64,000 nt of DNA from Clostridium sp. cel8 (GCF_014050525.1 NZ_JACGAG010000009.1:51177-115176), one strand, 5' to 3'; shown: positions 7,527-16,241, counted from the stretch's first letter. Translations and numbers: made by a program. Notes: a model not told the origin generated them from the letters alone.

Positions 7527-8534
7527 TTGGATATTTTAATGGTACAGAAAAGCGTTGAGAGAAATTATAATATCCACATTGAATATATTGAAAAAATAAA
7601 AAATGTATATAAAATTAATACACAGTATGGAAATTTTTGTTTAAAAGTAATAAATTATGACATTGGACATTTTTTGTTTATTATTTCTGCCATGGAGCAT
7701 TTACAAATGACTGGATTTAAAAGTGTACCTAAAATAATAAAAACAAAATATGGAACAAAATATATAGAGCTTGAGAATAAGTTTGCTTATTTGACATTAT
7801 GGATTGATTCAAGAATAGCTGATTATAATGATAAATCTGATATTTATATTGCAGCTTTAAAATTAGGACAGCTTCACAATAAAAGTTTAGGGTTTCAATT
7901 AACAGAAAAAATGAATCCTAGAGTGGGATGGTTTAAATGGATAGAAACATTTAATACAAGAAAAAATGAAATACTTGACTTTAAAAATAGAATTTTAAAG
8001 AAAGACAAGAGAACAGAATTTGATAATCGATATATTAAAAAAATAGATGATGAAATTGAAAAATGTAAGTATTCCATTAGAAATATTGTAAGTAGTAACT
8101 ATCTTGAAAAAATGAAAGTGGAAGTTTTGAAAAATGGATTTTGTCATCATGATTATGCAAATCATAATATACTCATAAGTTCTGATAGACAAGTAAATAT
8201 AATAGATTTTGATTATTGTATTTTAGATACACATCTACATGATTTGGCCAGCTTACTTATAAGAACAATGAAACATGGTAAGTGGAGTATTCGTATGGCA
8301 GAATTTATATTAGACACTTATTCTTCTGAAAATACAGTATATCAGGATGATTTACCTGTTATGGCTGGATTTATGGAATTTCCACAGGACTATTGGCAAA
8401 TTGGAATACAGTACTATTGGGAAGAGAAGCCATGGGGGCAGGATGTATTTTTAAAGAAGTTACAGAAGATATTTGAAGATGAAGAGCAAAAACAGCAGTT
8501 TATAGAAGAGTTTAGAAGAAAAAAATATAATTAA
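7527..8534 (+). CDS. CotS-family spore coat protein (kinase-like fold)
   Basis: The 335 residues have the aminoglycoside-phosphotransferase/choline-kinase fold used by CotS, YutH and YsxE. The catalytic loop CHHDYANHN (about 206-214) and metal motif IDFDYC (about 225-230) are both intact, so phosphotransfer is chemically possible, though no substrate is known for CotS proteins. The start is TTG 7527, six bases from GGAGGG. It heads a four-gene operon (7.5-10.6 kb) and has a sigma-K-like promoter. The divergent neighbour is a CotSA-like glycosyltransferase. Confidence 0.85.
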   Translation: MDILMVQKSVERNYNIHIEYIEKIKNVYKINTQYGNFCLKVINYDIGHFLFIISAMEHLQMTGFKSVPKIIKTKYGTKYIELENKFAYLTLWIDSRIADYNDKSDIYIAALKLGQLHNKSLGFQLTEKMNPRVGWFKWIETFNTRKNEILDFKNRILKKDKRTEFDNRYIKKIDDEIEKCKYSIRNIVSSNYLEKMKVEVLKNGFCHHDYANHNILISSDRQVNIIDFDYCILDTHLHDLASLLIRTMKHGKWSIRMAEFILDTYSSENTVYQDDLPVMAGFMEFPQDYWQIGIQYYWEEKPWGQDVFLKKLQKIFEDEEQKQQFIEEFRRKKYN

Positions 8535-8555
8535 AATTTAAAGGAGGAAACTTCT

Positions 8556-8747
8556 ATGTCTCATAAAAAGAAGTCTAAAAGTAAAGAGGAAATAGAAAAT
8601 CAAGATTTAGGATATTATGAAAATAAAGTAAATAGTTTAAAGAAAACAGTAAAACAGCTTGAAAAGATAAAAAAAAGAAGAAAGGAAGTTCAGGAGTTAG
8701 AAAGAAAGAAGAGAAGGATAATGAAAAAAATGAAAAAACGTCATTGA
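8556..8747 (+). CDS. Small highly basic coiled-coil protein in the CotS operon
   Basis: The 63 residues are rich in Lys, Arg and Glu, with a long charged helix (residues ~25-60) ending in a run of basic residues. It has an AAGGAGG site and a tight 21-base gap from the preceding CotS gene. I recognise no family. Position and composition suggest a small spore-coat or coat-assembly protein; that is inference. Confidence 0.65.
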   Translation: MSHKKKSKSKEEIENQDLGYYENKVNSLKKTVKQLEKIKKRRKEVQELERKKRRIMKKMKKRH

Positions 8748-8784
8748 GAATTTTGTTATAACTATAAAATGAGGTGATTTCTTA

Positions 8785-9525
8785 GTGTATTATGATAACC
8801 TTGATTCATGTTTTAGTAAATATCTTGAAGATAAAAATATAATTAAGGTAAATAATTTTCAGAAACAAAAAAAAGATATAGATGTATCAAAAATAGAAGA
8901 ACAAATAGAAATAATAAATGAATTTCATAATAGAATGATTGGTTATACAGGTCATATGAATAAAAGGCTTACAAATAGTCTTGGTAGAACGGTAGAACAA
9001 TATAAAATTTATATCAAATGGCTCAGTAGAGATATAGATAGGATAAAACATAATGGATCAAATACTGAATTTGAAGAGATACTTGAAAACAAAGGAGAAG
9101 ATTATTTAGATCGTGCTAATAAATGTATAGAAGATATATATAATAATAATTATATACATCTTCTGAAAAGAAGTATGGTTAGGAATGAAGTGTGTCTTAA
9201 AAATGTATATTTTAATAACTTAAGGAAAGTAGAAGATGTAATACAAGTAATTAATATAAATGGTTGCTCTTATAACATGATAGAAATGGATGAAGTTAAT
9301 TTTTTAAAGAAACTAAAGAAAAAAATATTGAATATGGATCCTAGTAGATTTGTATTAAAATTTTGTGATATATCAAATTTAGATAAAGATAGTTTCAAAT
9401 TTATAATTTCTATGTATAACTATCCATATGAATTTATGAAATGTTGCAATAAATATAGATATAAAAGGGAACTTATTGGAGAAGAAGAATGTGTTAATGA
9501 ATTAAAGAAAATTGTACAAACTTAG
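8785..9525 (+). CDS. Probable CotS-derived pseudokinase
   Basis: The 246-residue protein (GTG start, GAGGTG site) has no obvious annotation, but by eye it lines up with the C-lobe of its CotS neighbours. EFHNRMIGYTG matches their LHNKSLGF/MHRASQGF, FEEILEN...YLDRANKCIEDIYNN matches FDEIFIKDVDYYIDQIKNS, and MYNYPYEFMKCCNKYRYKRE matches MLNFPYDFYTISRDYYTRRKE. Where CotS has HxDxxxxN this protein reads CLKNVYFNN (~135-145), and where CotS has DFD it reads NING (~158). The N-lobe is missing. It therefore appears to be a catalytically dead, truncated paralogue kept in frame, possibly a scaffold for an active CotS protein. The homology is a manual alignment and not tested. Confidence 0.6.
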   Translation: MYYDNLDSCFSKYLEDKNIIKVNNFQKQKKDIDVSKIEEQIEIINEFHNRMIGYTGHMNKRLTNSLGRTVEQYKIYIKWLSRDIDRIKHNGSNTEFEEILENKGEDYLDRANKCIEDIYNNNYIHLLKRSMVRNEVCLKNVYFNNLRKVEDVIQVININGCSYNMIEMDEVNFLKKLKKKILNMDPSRFVLKFCDISNLDKDSFKFIISMYNYPYEFMKCCNKYRYKRELIGEEECVNELKKIVQT

Positions 9526-9560
9526 ATTTATTTTATCAATTTAATTTGGAGGTATTATTT

Positions 9561-10580
9561 GTGTCATACAGATACAGTGATAGAAAATGTCTTACTGAGT
9601 ATGAACTTTGTGTTGAACTTTTTAATAGCTTTAATTTGAAGGCATATGATGTAGTACCTGTGAGAAATGTCTATATGGTATCAACTGATAAAGGTGAAAA
9701 GATATTAAAAAAGGTTGAATATACTATAGAGGAGCTTAATTATATATATGATGTTATAACATATATAAAAAAGAAGTTTAACAGAGTAGTAAATTTTTTG
9801 AAGAATAAAGATGGGAATATATATACTATATGGAATGGGGATATGTATTGCATAATGGATGTAGTTGATGGAAAAGAGTGTAATTTTAACAATCCTATAG
9901 ACCTGACATATGCATCTAAATCATTAGGAGAGATGCATAGAGCTTCACAGGGATTCAAAACTGATTTAACAGGAAAGTATAATAATGGGAAAATAATCGA
10001 TACATTTAATAGAAGAATTCAAGAAATGGAGTTTTTCAAAAACATTGTAGGAATACATGAAAATAAAAATGAATTTGATGAAATATTTATAAAAGATGTG
10101 GATTACTATATTGATCAAATAAAAAATAGTATAGATATGCTAAATGATGCAGGGTATTATAAGCTATGTAGCGAAGATGATAAGATAGTTGTGTGCCATA
10201 ATGATTTAGCTTACCATAATATATTGATAAACGGCGGTGAAGCATATTTTATTGATTTTGACTATGCCATAATAGATATCAAGGTACATGATCTTTGCAA
10301 TTTTATAAATAAAGTTATAAAAAACTTTGCTTTTGATATTAGTAAAGCTGAAATTATTATAGAAAACTACTGCAAAACTAATACTTTAGATAAAAGAGAG
10401 ATGAAAATTTTAGATGCAATGTTGAATTTCCCTTATGATTTTTATACTATATCCCGTGATTATTATACTAGACGTAAAGAATGGGATGAGAGTGTATTTT
10501 TAGATAGGCTCAAAAAGAAGGCTGCTTATAAAGATGATAGAGAGGAATTTTTAAAGAATTTTCATAAAATTTCATTTTAG
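9561..10580 (+). CDS. CotS-family spore coat protein (second copy)
   Basis: A 339-residue kinase-fold protein of the CotS family with catalytic loop CHNDLAYHN (~211-219) and IDFDYA (~230). The start is GTG 9561, seven bases after GGAGGT; the longer frame from TTG 9546 would begin upstream of that site. It is the last gene of the operon beginning at 7527 and ends at a bidirectional terminator shared with the convergent glycosyltransferase. It differs considerably from the other two copies, so the duplications are not recent. Confidence 0.83.
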   Translation: MSYRYSDRKCLTEYELCVELFNSFNLKAYDVVPVRNVYMVSTDKGEKILKKVEYTIEELNYIYDVITYIKKKFNRVVNFLKNKDGNIYTIWNGDMYCIMDVVDGKECNFNNPIDLTYASKSLGEMHRASQGFKTDLTGKYNNGKIIDTFNRRIQEMEFFKNIVGIHENKNEFDEIFIKDVDYYIDQIKNSIDMLNDAGYYKLCSEDDKIVVCHNDLAYHNILINGGEAYFIDFDYAIIDIKVHDLCNFINKVIKNFAFDISKAEIIIENYCKTNTLDKREMKILDAMLNFPYDFYTISRDYYTRRKEWDESVFLDRLKKKAAYKDDREEFLKNFHKISF

Positions 10581-10593
10581 ATTATGGTTTAAT

Positions 10594-10630
10594 AAAAAAA
10601 GTTTGTGCCAATATATGCACAAACTTTTTT
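10594..10630. terminator. Bidirectional terminator between CotS gene and glycosyltransferase
   Basis: AAAGTTTGTGC and GCACAAACTTT form an 11-bp stem with a short AT loop, flanked by A-tract and T-tract, so it can work in both directions. Confidence 0.85.
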
Positions 10631-10631
10631 G

Positions 10632-11762
10632 TTAAGTTTTATTTATTATCTTTCCATATATATTCAAGGTTTGTTCAGCAGTTTTTTTCCAACTGAATTG
10701 TTTAGATCTTTCTATCCCAGATTTAGATAGCTTATCATAAAGTTTTTCATCAGATATTATATTTATCATAGCCTCGCATAATTCTTCATAATTTTCAGGG
10801 TCTATTAAAGCAGCATTTTCTCCTACAACTTCAGGTATAGAGGTTCTATTTGAAGTTATAACAGGTATACCGCAGGCCATAGCTTCAATAGTAGGCAGAC
10901 CAAAACCTTCATAAAAAGAAGGATAGACAAAAAGCTTAGCGGCATTATATATATAAGGTAGATGTTTTATTGATATAAAGCCTGGAAATATAACTTTATC
11001 TTGTATATTTAATTCCTCTGCACACTTTTTATATAAGGCATAAGATTTCCCTTTATTGCCTGCAATAACAAGCTTTATAGGCTTCTTATATAGTGAAATA
11101 AATTTACTAAAGCTTTTAATAATTCCTATTATATTTTTCCTTGGACTGAAACCACCAACATATAGTATAAAATCTCCTTCTATAAAGTAATATTTTTTAG
11201 CTATATACTTGCTTATATATTTGTTGAGGGGTTTATATATATCTTCACTTGCAAGAGAAGTTACATATATTTTATCCTCTGGAAAATCAAAAGCTTTCAT
11301 TATGTCCGCTTTAGAGAAGTTAGATACTGTAATTATTCCATCGCATTTAGGTATTATTTTAGGAATATATTCTGAAAATAATTTTAGATATCTATCACTT
11401 ACGGTTTCGGGCATTCGATATGGAATAATATCGTGAAGAGTTATAACGAATTTGCAATTACACTTAGAAGATAGGCCAACTCCATTTTGAGGAATATGAT
11501 AAAGTTGTACCTGTTCATTTTTTAAAATATTTGGGGTAGCTACCTCATCCCAAAAAGTATCTTTACTATTACTGTATTTAATATCATTAAGTTTAAAGTT
11601 TCTTTTTAATCCCATTTCAGATCTTGAGTCTTCTGGCATAAATACAGTGTAATTATTTATCCTATCTATTTTATTTAGACAATTGATTAGTTGGTAAGTA
11701 TAAGTACCTATGCCAGTACCCCTATACCATTTGGCAGCACGTCCATCAATTCCTATTCTCAT
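10632..11762 (-). CDS. Family 4 glycosyltransferase, CotSA-like (second copy)
   Basis: A 376-residue GT-B enzyme paralogous to the one at 6236-7360. Shared blocks include IGIDGRAAKWYRGTGIGTYTYQ at the start, YHIPQNGVGLS, ITLHDIIPYRMPETVS, LYVGGFSPRKNI and the E-x7-E motif in EGFGLPTIE. The start at 11762 (MRIGID) follows GGGGAA; the ATG at 11777 lacks a ribosome site. It is divergent from another CotS-family gene, repeating the arrangement at 7.4 kb. Probable role is coat or spore-surface glycosylation. Confidence 0.82.
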   Translation of the reverse strand: MRIGIDGRAAKWYRGTGIGTYTYQLINCLNKIDRINNYTVFMPEDSRSEMGLKRNFKLNDIKYSNSKDTFWDEVATPNILKNEQVQLYHIPQNGVGLSSKCNCKFVITLHDIIPYRMPETVSDRYLKLFSEYIPKIIPKCDGIITVSNFSKADIMKAFDFPEDKIYVTSLASEDIYKPLNKYISKYIAKKYYFIEGDFILYVGGFSPRKNIIGIIKSFSKFISLYKKPIKLVIAGNKGKSYALYKKCAEELNIQDKVIFPGFISIKHLPYIYNAAKLFVYPSFYEGFGLPTIEAMACGIPVITSNRTSIPEVVGENAALIDPENYEELCEAMINIISDEKLYDKLSKSGIERSKQFSWKKTAEQTLNIYGKIINKT

Positions 11763-11876
11763 GATAAAATTCCCCATAAAATTAGTATATTCTATTATAT
11801 TAAACTGCTATGAAAAGTGTTAATATTATTCTAAATTAATATGCCTACTCATATAAATATATAGAGGTGATTGAAC

Positions 11877-12884
11877 ATGATGCGAGAATTTGAAATAGAA
11901 AGGCAGTTTAATATTAAAATTGAGTCAATGAAGCCTAATAGGGGAGTATATTTGTTAAAAACTGATAAAGGCCCTAAATGTTTAAAAAAAATAAACTATG
12001 GTACCCAAAAGCTTTTGTTTGTATATGGTGCAAAAGAGCATCTTATTAAAAATGGGTTTCCAAGAGTGGATAAGTATTCCCTTAATATAAATGGGAATCC
12101 CTATGCTCTTGTTAATGAGGATATATACACATTATCTGAATGGATTCCAGGAAGGGATTGTGATTTTAAAGATGATGTAGATATCAAAAATGCAGCAAAA
12201 TGTCTTGCAAATCTCCATGAATCTTCTAAAGGGTATATTCCACCTGAAAATAGCAAGTTAAAAACTGATCTTGGAAGATGGCATCATCTAATGGAGAAGA
12301 GAGTTAGATCTCTTGATAAGATGAGAAATATGAGTAGGAAAAAAAGTAATAAGGGAAAGTTTGATATGAATTATATAAAGGAGGTAGAGTTTTATAAAGA
12401 TTTTGGTAAAAGAGCTATAAAAGTACTTAATAATTCAAAATACGATGAATTATGTGAGATTACAGAAGAAGAAATGAGTTTTTGTCATCATGATTTTACT
12501 TATCACAACATAATCATAGATAATAATAATAATGTAAATGTAATAGATTTTGACTATTGCAAAAGGGAAATAAGAGTATATGATATCTCAACTTTTATGA
12601 TAAAAGTTTTAAAGAGAGTAAATTGGGATATTGAATATGCTAAATTAATAATAGATTCTTACAATGAAGTAAGTGAACTTAAAGAAGAAGAGTATACTGT
12701 TTTATTTGCTTTTTTGTTATTTCCACAAAGATTGTGGAGGCTTGCTAATAGATATTACTATAATGAAGTCAATTGGCCTGTAAATACTTTTAACAATAAG
12801 ATTGAACAATTGATCTCAGAAAAGGAAAAATATATAGAATTTATTGATAAATTTAAGGATGTTTATAATTTAAAAGAAGTATGA
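11877..12884 (+). CDS. CotS-family spore coat protein (third copy)
   Basis: A 335-residue kinase-fold protein with catalytic loop CHHDFTYHN (~202-210) and IDFDYC (~223). GAGGTGA at 11864-11870 places the start at ATG 11877 (an adjacent ATG at 11880 is equally possible; TTG 11871 abuts the site). It is a single gene with its own terminator, divergent from the second glycosyltransferase. I found no convincing mother-cell promoter in the 114-base intergenic region. Confidence 0.83.
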   Translation: MMREFEIERQFNIKIESMKPNRGVYLLKTDKGPKCLKKINYGTQKLLFVYGAKEHLIKNGFPRVDKYSLNINGNPYALVNEDIYTLSEWIPGRDCDFKDDVDIKNAAKCLANLHESSKGYIPPENSKLKTDLGRWHHLMEKRVRSLDKMRNMSRKKSNKGKFDMNYIKEVEFYKDFGKRAIKVLNNSKYDELCEITEEEMSFCHHDFTYHNIIIDNNNNVNVIDFDYCKREIRVYDISTFMIKVLKRVNWDIEYAKLIIDSYNEVSELKEEEYTVLFAFLLFPQRLWRLANRYYYNEVNWPVNTFNNKIEQLISEKEKYIEFIDKFKDVYNLKEV

Positions 12885-12902
12885 TAAATATAATTTTTAC
12901 TA

Positions 12903-12957
12903 TGAAAGGTTTCTTTAGTTATTGAATTTATAAGCTAAAGGAACCTTTTACTTTTTT
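12903..12957 (+). terminator. Terminator after third CotS gene
   Basis: AAAGGTTTCTTTAGTT pairs with AGCTAAAGGAACCTTT (two G-U pairs) around a 12-base loop and is followed by a T-rich tail. Confidence 0.8.
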
Positions 12958-12971
12958 TGATTTTATCATGC

Positions 12972-12998
12972 ACTTAAATCAATGGATTTCATATTATA
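12972..12998 (+). promoter_or_regulatory. Sigma-K-like promoter of yabG
   Basis: AC (12972-12973), 16 bases, CATATTATA (12990-12998) matches AC-N16/17-CATAnnnTA. yabG is a sigma-K gene in Bacillus subtilis (established), which supports the reading. Confidence 0.55.
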
Positions 12999-13030
12999 GG
13001 TATTATAACTAGTTGTGCGGAGATGGAGAT

Positions 13031-13912
13031 ATGAAAATAGGGGACATGGTTGTAAGAAAATCCTATGGTAAAGATATAACTTTTAAAATAATAGGAATTG
13101 ATAAGATAAATGGGAATTTTTTATATACGTTAAAGGGAAGAAATCTTAGAATAATAGCTGATGCTTCTGAGGATGATTTAGAATTAGTTTCAGATGATTC
13201 ACTTACTGACAATGAAAAGATATTTACTAAAAAGATTAATAAATCAATCACAAATATATTAATAAGTAGAGGTGGCTTTAGAGGGGAAAGGGGTGGAGAA
13301 GGTAAACTTTTAAGATTAAATCAAAGTAGTTTTAAAAATGAACTTGCTTTTGGTAGACCAGGTAAGATACTTCATGTAGATGGAGATGCAGAATATCTTG
13401 AGATATGTCTTAAAGTATATAAACAGCTTATGTTAGATGTAGTTGGTGAAAATATACCTGAAAAGGATCAGCCAGATAAAGTATTGGAACTTGTAAAGAG
13501 AATAAAACCAGATATTGTGGTTATTACAGGTCATGATTCAATTGCAAAGGAGAGTAGAAATTACACAGACTTAAATAATTATAAAAATTCTAAATACTTT
13601 GTAGAAACAGTGTCAGCACTTAGAAATTACGAACCTAATTATGATGATTTAGTTATATTTGCAGGGGCATGTCAATCTTGCTATGAAAGAATTTTAGATT
13701 CTGGTGCAAACTTTGCAAGCTCACCAAGTAGGGTTTTGATTCATTGTTTAGATCCAGTTTTTCTCTGTGAAAAAATAGCCTATACAAATATAGAAAAGGT
13801 AGTTTCTATACAAGAAGCATTAGAGAATACAGTAACGAGAACTAATGGAATAGGTGGATTGCAGACTAGGGGGAAGTATAGAGAGGGTTTTCCAAAATCA
13901 CCTTATGTATAA
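13031..13912 (+). CDS. yabG: YabG sporulation-specific protease
   Basis: Mother-cell cysteine protease that trims coat and cortex-associated proteins late in sporulation; in clostridia it also processes pre-proteins of germination machinery. The 293 residues show the N-terminal KIGDMVVRKSYG barrel-like region and the conserved blocks GKILHVDGD, PDIVVITGHDS and FAGACQSCYE, the last holding likely catalytic cysteine. ATG 13031 follows GGAGAT closely; the upstream TTG 13013 is unlikely. It precedes veg, as in Bacillus. Confidence 0.92.
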   Translation: MKIGDMVVRKSYGKDITFKIIGIDKINGNFLYTLKGRNLRIIADASEDDLELVSDDSLTDNEKIFTKKINKSITNILISRGGFRGERGGEGKLLRLNQSSFKNELAFGRPGKILHVDGDAEYLEICLKVYKQLMLDVVGENIPEKDQPDKVLELVKRIKPDIVVITGHDSIAKESRNYTDLNNYKNSKYFVETVSALRNYEPNYDDLVIFAGACQSCYERILDSGANFASSPSRVLIHCLDPVFLCEKIAYTNIEKVVSIQEALENTVTRTNGIGGLQTRGKYREGFPKSPYV

Positions 13913-14019
13913 AATTATTAATATTGTAGATAATAATGTATATATAAGACAATATAAGAAAAATTAATGAAAAACAGCTTAAATTATAGAACTTTACCTG
14001 TGTTTACAAAAAATTAATA

Positions 14020-14048
14020 TTGACAAACTGAATTGTTAATTGTATAAT
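14020..14048 (+). promoter_or_regulatory. Upstream veg promoter, perfect TTGACA-N17-TATAAT
   Basis: The -35 at 14020-14025 and -10 at 14043-14048 are both perfect sigma-A consensus with optimal spacing. It lies 40 bases upstream of a second perfect promoter. Confidence 0.8.
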
Positions 14049-14059
14049 AAAATATTCAC

Positions 14060-14088
14060 TTGACAGTATACCCATAAGGGTATATAAT
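14060..14088 (+). promoter_or_regulatory. Downstream veg promoter, perfect TTGACA-N17-TATAAT
   Basis: The -35 at 14060-14065 and -10 at 14083-14088 are perfect consensus. The predicted start near 14095 is just ahead of the veg ribosome site. The veg promoter of Bacillus subtilis is a known very strong vegetative promoter. Confidence 0.85.
14067..14084. promoter_or_regulatory. CsoR-like palindrome inside the veg promoter spacer
   Basis: TATACCC-ATAA-GGGTATA is a perfect inverted repeat lying between -35 and -10 and touching the -10. Its form resembles operators of CsoR/CstR-family copper or sulfur sensors (ATACCC...GGGTAT). Binding by such a protein would block RNA polymerase. Function is inference. 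Confidence 0.35.
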
Positions 14089-14114
14089 ATAGTAGTGGAG
14101 AGAGGGTGTTTAAT

Positions 14115-14351
14115 ATGGCAAAGCCAAATGTTTTGGCTTCTATAAGAAGAAATATTGAAGGCCATGTAGGCGATGAAGTTACGTTGAAAGCAAATGGTGG
14201 TAGAAGAAAGGTTTTCGTAAATGAAGGCGTGATAGAAAAAGCTTATCCTAGCATATTCGTGATAAGATTAAAAAATGACACTCAAAGAAAAGTCACATAT
14301 AGCTATTCAGATGTTTTGACTAAGACAGTTCAGCTAGTATTTTCAGCATAA
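14115..14351 (+). CDS. veg: Veg protein
   Basis: Small vegetatively expressed protein (78 residues) of the Veg family, linked in Bacillus to biofilm-gene control and spore outgrowth. The family signature MAKPNVLASIRRNIEGHVG...LKANGGRRK is clear. Start ATG 14115 is preferred because the GTG at 14106 lies within the GAGAGGGTG ribosome site. Two consensus sigma-A promoters and a terminator give it its own transcription unit. Confidence 0.93.
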   Translation: MAKPNVLASIRRNIEGHVGDEVTLKANGGRRKVFVNEGVIEKAYPSIFVIRLKNDTQRKVTYSYSDVLTKTVQLVFSA

Positions 14352-14440
14352 TATAATTATATAAGATTTTATATTCCAATCAATAATATTCAGTTTATAC
14401 ATTGTAAAATATGAATTAAATAATAGTTATTTTTTTGTGT

Positions 14441-14470
14441 ACTCCATCCATTTGGATGGAGTAATTTTGT
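14441..14470 (+). terminator. veg terminator
   Basis: A perfect 9-bp stem ACTCCATCC/GGATGGAGT with loop ATTT is followed by AATTTTGT. Confidence 0.8.
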
Positions 14471-14619
14471 ATACAATATATTAAAATTACAATTTAATTA
14501 TACTTTAAACTTGATGTAAATTCAAATTTATTTAAGATGATTTTATTTTTATTTTTAGCATAATTTTCATAGTTTATCTATATAAATAAATAGTAGATCT
14601 TATGAGGAGGATAAACTGT

Positions 14620-16173
14620 ATGAGTATAGATTTGATTAAGGAAAATATAGAATGTGAACAACTTCTTGCTGAGAATTTTTGTGATACCATAATAAAATCT
14701 GAATATGTAATACCTGATACTCACCCAGATGTTTCTAATATTTTAGTACTTGATGCATCGCCAACAATAACAAGTACAGAAGTTATGCAAGATAAGATAC
14801 TTATAGAAGGAAAAATTGATTATAATATACTGTATTTAGCACAGGAAAATGATGAGCAAGGAGTATATAGCGTAAACTATACAGGTGATTTTTCAAATTA
14901 TGTAGAAATACCTGGTGCAGAGCATACTATGAGTTGTGATTCAAACTGCTATATTGAACATATGGATTGTATGATAGTTAATGAAAGAAAAGTTCAAGTT
15001 GAAGGAATTGTAAAACTAAAAGCAGAAGTTTATAAAAATTATAATTTTGAAGTAATAAAAGATATAGATAGTCAAGATGATATACAAATGCTAAAAAATC
15101 CAGCTACTTTAGATAAAATAATGGGAACAGTTTCTGGAAATTTAATAGCAAAGACAGAAATTCAAATGTCTTCGGATAAACCCCAGATAGGAGATATATT
15201 AAAAGTTAATACAATCATTCATAAAAAAGATGTGAGCATACTTGAAGATAAAATTCAGCTATCGGCATATGTGCTTATTAAGTTTATGTATAGGGGGAAG
15301 GATAGCAATGAAATTGTATCAATAGAAGATGATATACCAATAAATAAGGAACTTGAATTAAGTGGAGCAATGCCAGCTATGGATAGTTTTACAGATTTCA
15401 ATATGGATGGAATAGAATATACAGTAAGGGAAGATGATCTTGGAGAAGATAGAATAATAGAAGTAGAGGCACTTGTTAAATCCAACACGAAAATTATGTA
15501 TAAAGAAGATATGGATATAATAGAAGATGTTTATTCACCAGAATCTCTTATGGATATTGAAAAAAAGGATTATGAATTGAATGTTATTCATGGACAAAAT
15601 ACCGTTCAAAATATAGTTAAATCAAATATAGAATTAGATGATAATGAGAGGCTTCAGAGTATATATATGTGTGATGGTGATGTATGTGTAACAGATAAAA
15701 AAATAGTTGAAGATAAAGTGATTGTAGAAGGAGTTCTTAATGTAAAAGTTCTGTATAGCAACTCAAATGGGAGCATAAAAAAAGCTAATGAAGAGATACC
15801 ATTTACATGTTCAGTTGATGTACCGGGGAGTAAAATTGATATGAAGTGTATTGCAAAAGCATCTATTGAAAGTATAGACGCAGATATAGAAGTAAATACT
15901 ATAGCTGTTAAAGCTATAGTAGAAGTTTATGCAAGAGTTAACTACATTACTCATAAAGAATTTTTAGTTAATGTAGATAATATTGATGAAGAAATTCCAG
16001 AGAAGAAATCAAGCCTTACTATATATGTAGTTCAAAATGGAGATACTTTATGGAAAATAGCAAAAAGATATTTTAGTACTATAGAAAATTTAGTAAAGTT
16101 AAATAATATAGAAGATCCAGACAACATAAAAATAGGAGATAAACTTCTTATACCTGGAAGAGCTATAATTTAA
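14620..16173 (+). CDS. sipL: SipL-like SPOCS (DUF3794) protein with LysM domain
   Basis: The 517 residues contain repeated SPOCS/DUF3794 domains (visible SDTIIKSEYVIPDTHPDVSNIL-type start, repeated core segments across ~1-460) and a C-terminal LysM domain (YVVQNGDTLWKIAKRYF...LLIP, ~468-515). This architecture matches SipL, which in Clostridioides difficile binds the SpoIVA ATPase through its LysM domain and is needed for coat localisation around the forespore. The start is ATG 14620 after AGGAGGA; ATG 14602 lies ahead of that site. It stands between veg and the cyanophycin genes. Confidence 0.85.
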   Translation: MSIDLIKENIECEQLLAENFCDTIIKSEYVIPDTHPDVSNILVLDASPTITSTEVMQDKILIEGKIDYNILYLAQENDEQGVYSVNYTGDFSNYVEIPGAEHTMSCDSNCYIEHMDCMIVNERKVQVEGIVKLKAEVYKNYNFEVIKDIDSQDDIQMLKNPATLDKIMGTVSGNLIAKTEIQMSSDKPQIGDILKVNTIIHKKDVSILEDKIQLSAYVLIKFMYRGKDSNEIVSIEDDIPINKELELSGAMPAMDSFTDFNMDGIEYTVREDDLGEDRIIEVEALVKSNTKIMYKEDMDIIEDVYSPESLMDIEKKDYELNVIHGQNTVQNIVKSNIELDDNERLQSIYMCDGDVCVTDKKIVEDKVIVEGVLNVKVLYSNSNGSIKKANEEIPFTCSVDVPGSKIDMKCIAKASIESIDADIEVNTIAVKAIVEVYARVNYITHKEFLVNVDNIDEEIPEKKSSLTIYVVQNGDTLWKIAKRYFSTIENLVKLNNIEDPDNIKIGDKLLIPGRAII

Positions 16174-16209
16174 ATTTATATTGTAAGTATTTTATTTGTG
16201 AATTTATAT

Positions 16210-16241
16210 AAACTTCAGTGGTTTTTAGCTGGAGTTTTTTT
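16210..16241 (+). terminator. sipL terminator
   Basis: AAACTTCAGT pairs with GCTGGAGTTT (G-U pairs allowed), followed by a run of Ts. Confidence 0.7.
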
